Assembly (NCBI GenBank): GCA_017934955.1
Contig: JAGBIO010000007.1
Span: 1-64,000, forward strand
DNA from: Clostridia bacterium
GTDB taxonomy: Bacteria > Bacillota > Clostridia > TANB77 > RGIG9151
Direction: 5' to 3'
DNA length: 64,000 bases
Below the pieces are notes generated by a model, which saw nothing but the letters and a program-made list of their open reading frames with translations, had not been told where the DNA came from and ran no database searches. Position numbers and translations under genes: made by a program. Positions 59,778-64,000 of the stretch are shown here, piece after piece. The stretch's first letter is position 1; each line of letters starts with the position of its first letter.

Positions 59778-59876
59778 CTTGCAAGTCAGACTATATATCG
59801 GGACGTCGAGGACGCCGTCCCCTACAATGACGGCATAATCCTTGTAGGGACATAATTTATTGTGTCCATTTGTAAC
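59778..59876. mobile_element. Short MITE family A copy
   Basis: Left end CTTGCAAGTCAGACTATA, right end TTTGTAAC. Cargo is a GACGGCGTCC-type hairpin and one ACAAT hairpin. Flanking CTTTTTTC / ATTTTTTC agree at 7 of 8 positions. Confidence 0.75.
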
Positions 59877-59908
59877 ATTTTTTCACTCTCCTCTCCCGCT
59901 TTTAAAAC

Positions 59909-59941
59909 GAAAATACCTCCCCGCTACCGAGAAGGTATCTG
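59909..59941 (-). terminator. Terminator after SLH gene 2
   Basis: Minus-strand stem ATACCT.CTC.../...GAGGTAT, then TTTCGTTTT. Confidence 0.75.
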
Positions 59942-59951
59942 ACATCACCGA

Positions 59952-61250
59952 TTAAAATAAAAATACTCCTTCATTCAAATACAACGCATCCACCGCTTCT
60001 TCATACTTTTTAAATTCATCTTCCGCATTTTCTTCCTCTTTCTCATAAATACCGCTTAACGCGCTATTTTCTTCATCCAAACCGGTAACAATAACTCTAT
60101 CCTCATGTAATTCCATTTCTAATGTATATACGGTAGCAAAGATATCAAAATACTTCCATTTATCCCCTAACTTTTGTAAAGTTCCTGATTTAAAAATAAT
60201 CTTACCATCTGCTATTCCACTCATTTCAAAATTAGCCGATTCCGGTGCAATACCGGTTAGCGTGAGATTTAAAGAGCCCAAAGAATAGCTGCCTTCTAAC
60301 GGATTTTTCTCAGAAACTGTTTTTAAGGTAGAAACAGTACCATCATCCGGTTGATATCTGCCGCTGTAAACAGCTAAATCTTCATAACCGGATGTTTCTA
60401 TCACTAAATCAGAACCCGAAAAACGGAATTTGATTTCACCTTTATCGTCCAAAATACCATATTCATATACCGCAGTATCTCCGTTAATTGTCGCAACATT
60501 ACATCCGCCAAACAAAGAAGTCTTCTTACCTTTTATTGAAAATCTCACCTCTGTATCCGATAGTTTTTCTAATTTTACTTTTACAAGTCCGTCCACATTC
60601 GAAATGTACTCTCCATTCCAAGCACCAGAAATTTCATCTGTCGGTAGCTTAGAGATATTCCCTATTTTATCTAACATATTAAAAATTACCGTAGCCCCTT
60701 CAGCCCTTGTCAATGCTTTTTGCGGACTAAACGTTCCATTCGCATTTCCACTCATAAAACCATTTTCCACAGCTATCGCCACATACTTTTTTCTACCTGC
60801 CGATATCTCCGCAACATCGCTAAACTTACTTAAAGTATCTAAGCTGTAATCTGCATTTTCTAATCCATTCAATCTTACAATGGACATCGCAATATCCTCT
60901 CTTAACGCCAAATCCGCCGGGCGAAATACCATATCTCCCTCATCCGTCATCGTATCCCCCGCAACTTTTATATACGACTCCGACCAACGATCGCTTGAAT
61001 CTTCAAAAATTACCGTACCAACTGCATTTTCAAGACCTAATCCCTTTACCGCCATTGTAATAAATTGCTCCCTCGTTAACGCTATATCCGGTCGGAAGGT
61101 ATCATCGGTAAATCCGCTGATAATCCCTCTATCCTGCATATTCATAACATTTCTGTACGCCCAATGCGTCGTTGCCAAATCCGAAAATGCAAACGCCGTT
61201 GAATTTAAAACCAATAAACTTCCTAACGCCAATGCCGCCATTTTTTTCAT
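59952..61250 (-). CDS. S-layer homology (SLH) domain protein, paralogue of 2659-4008
   Basis: A 432-residue wall-bound protein: signal peptide (1-21), three SLH repeats (about 21-70, 80-130, 140-195; HWAYRNVMNMQDRGIISGFT, FRPDIALTREQFITMAVKGL) and a beta-rich C-terminal part (ISGAWNGEYISNVDGLVKVK) without a domain I recognise. Same layout as the first SLH protein, and the SLH parts are alike. The two C-terminal parts resemble each other only in composition. Confidence 0.9.
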   Translation of the reverse strand: MKKMAALALGSLLVLNSTAFAFSDLATTHWAYRNVMNMQDRGIISGFTDDTFRPDIALTREQFITMAVKGLGLENAVGTVIFEDSSDRWSESYIKVAGDTMTDEGDMVFRPADLALREDIAMSIVRLNGLENADYSLDTLSKFSDVAEISAGRKKYVAIAVENGFMSGNANGTFSPQKALTRAEGATVIFNMLDKIGNISKLPTDEISGAWNGEYISNVDGLVKVKLEKLSDTEVRFSIKGKKTSLFGGCNVATINGDTAVYEYGILDDKGEIKFRFSGSDLVIETSGYEDLAVYSGRYQPDDGTVSTLKTVSEKNPLEGSYSLGSLNLTLTGIAPESANFEMSGIADGKIIFKSGTLQKLGDKWKYFDIFATVYTLEMELHEDRVIVTGLDEENSALSGIYEKEEENAEDEFKKYEEAVDALYLNEGVFLF

Positions 61251-61359
61251 AGTATTGTTTCTCCTCTCCCACTTAAAATCTATAGGAGATATCGGAAAAT
61301 CTGCAAAAAGACTTTATAAAAAGGAAGGAAAAAATAAGGTAAATAATGATGCAATCCCC

Positions 61360-61386
61360 GTAGGGGACGGCGTCCTCGACGTCCCG
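61360..61386. repeat. GACGGCGTCC-type hairpin at the stop of the gene at 61390
   Basis: GTAGGGGACGGCGTCCTCGA then CGTCCCG, starting 3 bases after the stop codon on the minus strand. No other terminator follows the gene. Confidence 0.88.
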
Positions 61387-61389
61387 AAT

Positions 61390-62559
61390 CTAAATTGCAA
61401 TTTGATAAGGATTTTCACTCGTTCCGTCCCCTCCCACAATTCGGATTCCGGATTTCAGAGAGATGATAGGTCGCACACCGTACACCTGCGAACTGGTAGC
61501 AGAGCCACTATTCGGGGAGGAATAATATACCCCTGCGCCAATTGCATCCATACTACCATTACCTAACATATATTTTACACAGTAGCGCGCTTCAGTGCCG
61601 GAGACGTACGTATTACGAGAAGCATGCCACACGCTCTGACTCACGCGAAGCGGATAATTTTCCCCGTCTTTTGTGTTAATTAAACGAATATCTTCTATAT
61701 TTGTATCGTCTTTATATGGAAATGTATTATTCTGGTTTGTTTCTTCCCATGTTATTGGATACATACTTTCATCAATGATTCCTACTCCTACATTATACCC
61801 CAAACATCTTCCGCTATCTGCATAAATTGGATTGACGTATTCCGCACACATTCTGTTTAACGTATCAATCGCATGAATATATCCTGTTTTTCCTGTTAAT
61901 GTTAAATCTCCTACACTTTCTGCGCTGATAATTTCTATATGATCATCATCTGTTATATTCTTAAATACTTTCCAGCTTGTCATACTGCTCGGATCAAAAA
62001 CTTGGCTGATTCCTGTACCGCTATCTCCGCCGGATACAATACATTCCGTAGATGTTGGTTGATACATTATATAATCTCCTACGTCAATTCCCTTCCATTT
62101 TGCATATAAGGTGTGGTCTTTTGTTTTGTTTATAACAGTTTCAGCAGTTACAACCTCGGTTAATCCGATGTCCGCGTACCAGCCTTGAAAAACATGTCCG
62201 TTTTTCGTCGGAGTAACTAATGTTCCATAAGGTTCTCCATACCCTAATAGCTTACTGCTTACAGTACTTCCTCCGTTACTATTAAAGGAAACCGTACATA
62301 ACTTCTCTATGGTTATATCTACATTTTCTTCCGGCATTACAATCTGTCGACGATTTCCCAATACTCTTAATATCGCGTTTCCGCTGTTTACCGTATATTC
62401 CGCCGGCGAACGTTCTCCTAATGCAATCTTTACTGTTTTTCCCGCTTCAACGTCTTTTGTCGTTGTTTCATCTTGTGCATGAAGCGTTAAGGTATATCCG
62501 AAGGAAATACCCGTCAACAAGAATACCGCAATTGCCATACTTACTATTTTTTTCATCAT
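61390..62559 (-). CDS. Secreted surface protein with a Listeria-Bacteroides (InlB B) repeat
   Basis: A 389-residue protein: signal peptide (about 1-23), an Ig-like part, one InlB B-repeat (about 95-160; CTVSFNSNGGSTVSSKLLGY, FQGWYADIGLTE, HTLYAKW) and a C-terminal domain often found on clostridial surface proteins (GDYIMYQPTSTECIVSGGDS; SWKVFKNITDDDHIEII; ARYCVKYMLGNGSMDAIGAG). No wall-sorting signal is present, so its anchoring is unclear. I start at ATG 62559 with GGGGAGG upstream. Its upstream region is the direct repeat copy B. Confidence 0.85.
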   Translation of the reverse strand: MMKKIVSMAIAVFLLTGISFGYTLTLHAQDETTTKDVEAGKTVKIALGERSPAEYTVNSGNAILRVLGNRRQIVMPEENVDITIEKLCTVSFNSNGGSTVSSKLLGYGEPYGTLVTPTKNGHVFQGWYADIGLTEVVTAETVINKTKDHTLYAKWKGIDVGDYIMYQPTSTECIVSGGDSGTGISQVFDPSSMTSWKVFKNITDDDHIEIISAESVGDLTLTGKTGYIHAIDTLNRMCAEYVNPIYADSGRCLGYNVGVGIIDESMYPITWEETNQNNTFPYKDDTNIEDIRLINTKDGENYPLRVSQSVWHASRNTYVSGTEARYCVKYMLGNGSMDAIGAGVYYSSPNSGSATSSQVYGVRPIISLKSGIRIVGGDGTSENPYQIAI

Positions 62560-62584
62560 TTTTCCTCCCCACAAATTCGAATTT

Positions 62585-62633
62585 TTAAACAAAAAGAAGT
62601 AGTCTAAAGCCTTCTATGACTTTAAACTACTTC
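62585..62633 (-). terminator. Intrinsic terminator after small peptide gene, copy B
   Basis: Identical to the copy at 5-53. It lies between the peptide gene and the surface-protein gene. Confidence 0.7.
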
Positions 62634-62659
62634 CATCATTTATTATTCTTTTTTCTTTA

Positions 62660-62761
62660 TTATTTCTGCTTAGTCGTGTACCCCCCCCCATTTACAATTT
62701 CTACCATTGCTGTATTACAAACTACCTGCTTTGTCTGTATCAAATTTTGTAAACGGTTCAT
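62660..62761 (-). CDS. Predicted 33-residue peptide, copy B, with G9 tract
   Basis: Begins MNRLQN, single Cys15, ends EIVNGGGYTTKQK. GGGGTGG lies eight bases before the ATG. The nine-G run coding for GGG is kept at exactly the same length as in copy A. Six residues differ between the copies while length, start, stop and C-terminus are kept. The frame stays open further upstream, but the ATG with the ribosome site is at 62761. Function unknown. Confidence 0.45.
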   Translation of the reverse strand: MNRLQNLIQTKQVVCNTAMVEIVNGGGYTTKQK

Positions 62762-63040
62762 ACGAGTCCACCCCTTTCGCAAAAAATCTTTACGTAGGAG
62801 ATTATCGTCAAAAATTACTTTCCACTTTAGTCCTTTTTTACGAATTTGTAGGAACATCATTCGCGGACATAATACCGAATGGAATGTCATTGTAGGGGCG
62901 ACTATTAGTCGCCCGTTGTAGAATGTCTGTCGGGCGATTAATAATCGCCCCTACATCTTTGCTATCGTATAGAGAAAATACGAATGCTATCCCTACGTGT
63001 TTGTGCATATTTGTAGTAAGATGTAATCTAATTTGTACGG

Positions 63041-63060
63041 ACAGCATTTATGCTGTCCTA
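63041..63060. repeat. Single AGCAT hairpin
   Basis: GGACAGCATTTATGCTGTCC preceded by TTGTAC, about 53 bases past the stop codon of the DUF3006 gene on the minus strand. Confidence 0.88.
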
Positions 63061-63112
63061 TTTCTATATTGTCTGCCTTTTTTGTGGAATGATTTCATCC
63101 GCACGTAACAAA

Positions 63113-63439
63113 TTACTTAAAAAGTCTTTCCATTCTACTTGCAATACGCAATTTTGCTTTTTTCGTTGCTGCTTTATTTTTTACATACTTTCCTTTGTTG
63201 CCTTTTTGAAAGATATCTCCTTCTTTCGGCTTTGTCTGAAATTTTGAAACTCTTACGTCTATCATTTCTCCGTCCTCTGTCTGACATACTGCGTACTTGC
63301 CTTCTACTCGATCAACAACAATTTGCTGTTTGTTGTCAACGTCGTCCGCGGTCCTTGCAAAAGAAACGCAACTCATACATGAAACTACTGCGATAGCCAC
63401 TAAGAGTCTTGAAAAAAATCCAAAGACTCTCCGTCGCAT
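63113..63439 (-). CDS. Secreted DUF3006-like protein
   Basis: A 108-residue protein: signal peptide (1-28, hydrophobic to VSFA) followed by a DUF3006 domain (IVVDRVEGKYAVCQTEDGEM; FQTKPKEGDIFQKGNKGKYV) and a basic end (RIASRMERLFK), closely like the cytoplasmic DUF3006 at 35480 whose tail is RMKRLWK. Unlike that copy it has an export signal and no ComEC-like partner next to it. AGGAGGTGA ribosome site. Confidence 0.85.
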   Translation of the reverse strand: MRRRVFGFFSRLLVAIAVVSCMSCVSFARTADDVDNKQQIVVDRVEGKYAVCQTEDGEMIDVRVSKFQTKPKEGDIFQKGNKGKYVKNKAATKKAKLRIASRMERLFK

Positions 63440-63615
63440 CTTCTCACCTCCTTTATTTTTGAATTTATGGAAATATTATACAATTTAAAAGTCACGATGT
63501 AAATAGGCAATCCAAATTTTTACAAAAAAAAGAAACCAACAAAACATTTTAAAATTTTGCCGGCTTCTACTACTAAAAATTTTTTATATTTATTTTTTTC
63601 TTCCTATTTCTGCTT

Positions 63616-64000
63616 TTAAATAATAAATTTCATCAATTTACTATTTGCTTCTATTATTCTCCTAAACGCTATTTCATAAAAAGTATCTTTATTATTTTTA
63701 GTATCTATCTCTTTCAACGCATTCTTGTATTCATTTTTATTGTTATCCGTAAAAAATATCGGCGGAATATTATTTTTTAGAAATAATAAATTTAAAAATG
63801 CCCTGGATATTCTACCATTACCATCCGCAAAAGGATGAATAGTAGTCAGTTTATAATGAATATCTAATACTCTCTCTATGTACTCACTTGTTGAAATTTT
63901 TTCGCTATCTTCCAATAGTTTTTTGACTTTCTCATCTATCAGCACAAATTCATAAAAAATATCATCTTTATCTACCGTTTCAAATTTAGCTTCAGAAACA
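63616..64000 (-). CDS. Fic domain protein, C-terminal part (runs off the window)
   Basis: The last 127 codons of a Fic/Doc protein. The full catalytic loop HPFADGNGRISR is present, with the His base and Arg. The frame is open to the window edge, so the start lies outside. Fic enzymes transfer AMP or another phosphate-linked group to a target protein. No inhibitory helix (S/TxxxE/DG) is seen in the part available. Target unknown. Confidence 0.9.
   Translation of the reverse strand, partial: VSEAKFETVDKDDIFYEFVLIDEKVKKLLEDSEKISTSEYIERVLDIHYKLTTIHPFADGNGRISRAFLNLLFLKNNIPPIFFTDNNKNEYKNALKEIDTKNNKDTFYEIAFRRIIEANSKLMKFII

Larger units (their letters stand above)
62581..63008. repeat. Long direct repeat, copy B (partner 1-440)
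   Basis: Same order as copy A: terminator, 33-codon peptide gene (minus), GGGGCGA hairpin pair (62890-62956), then a shortened tail in which the AGCAT hairpin is lost. Spacing between copies is 62,580 bases. Confidence 0.9.

Noticed and set aside
63440-63615. AT-rich gap before the Fic gene
   Set aside because: No frame, hairpin or promoter stands out enough to report.

Overview
The window reads as a low-GC, Gram-positive anaerobe of the Clostridia (Bacillota). Evidence for this is the AT-rich sequence, strong GGAGG ribosome sites, S-layer homology (SLH) proteins with N-terminal signal peptides, a T-box leader before thrS, a CIRCE operator, WhiA, the MEP-pathway enzyme Dxs, a fused activator of 2-hydroxyacyl-CoA dehydratases, and an oxygen-defence set typical of strict anaerobes (FprA, rubredoxin, superoxide reductase, rubrerythrin). 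I cannot name the species. Most genes are housekeeping genes in short operons, mainly on the minus strand.

Layout. 1-12.7 kb: one half of a direct repeat carrying a tiny peptide gene, cell-wall enzymes, an SLH protein, a decayed SufB/D gene, tRNA-Trp, whiA, a tRNA-wobble modification pair (trmR-trhP), proS and an orphan DNA methyltransferase. 13-23 kb: mntP, a patatin lipase, dxs, an M50 protease and a large dehydratase activase. 23.8-34.2 kb: an SPFH/Tim44-like membrane operon, a WG-repeat protein, rmuC, and an ABC transporter operon with a large NEW3/CARDB-like secreted partner. 34.5-44.4 kb: ComEC-like hydrolase plus DUF3006, small regulators, greA, T-box-thrS, folD, uppP, yhbY, ppa. 44.7-54.7 kb: Bax-inhibitor protein, ATP-grasp enzyme, feoA-feoB with its Cys-rich partner, a helicase-associated-domain protein with a small membrane protein, sigV-rsiV, CIRCE-hsp20 and nnr. 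55-64 kb: a second WG-repeat protein, the oxidative-stress cluster, a second SLH protein, a Listeria-Bacteroides-repeat surface protein, the second direct-repeat copy, a secreted DUF3006 protein and the end of a Fic gene.

The most striking feature is the non-coding DNA. Intergenic space is filled with a modular hairpin family: 20-base palindromes with interchangeable arms (AGCAT, ACAAT, GGCGA or GACGGCGTCC types) inside a conserved GTAGGG...CCCTAC frame. The hairpins occur (a) singly just after stop codons, (b) in three tandem arrays of 46, 51 and 76 base periods, and (c) as cargo of two different miniature transposon-like elements. One family has GTTAC...GTAAC ends and 8-base target duplications, exact in four copies. 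The other has perfect 19-base terminal repeats and a 9-base target duplication. One element has inserted into the centre of another hairpin, so past mobility can be read directly.

A second candidate for something undescribed is a 33-codon peptide gene with its own terminator and a G9 tract, present in both copies of a direct repeat about 62.6 kb apart.
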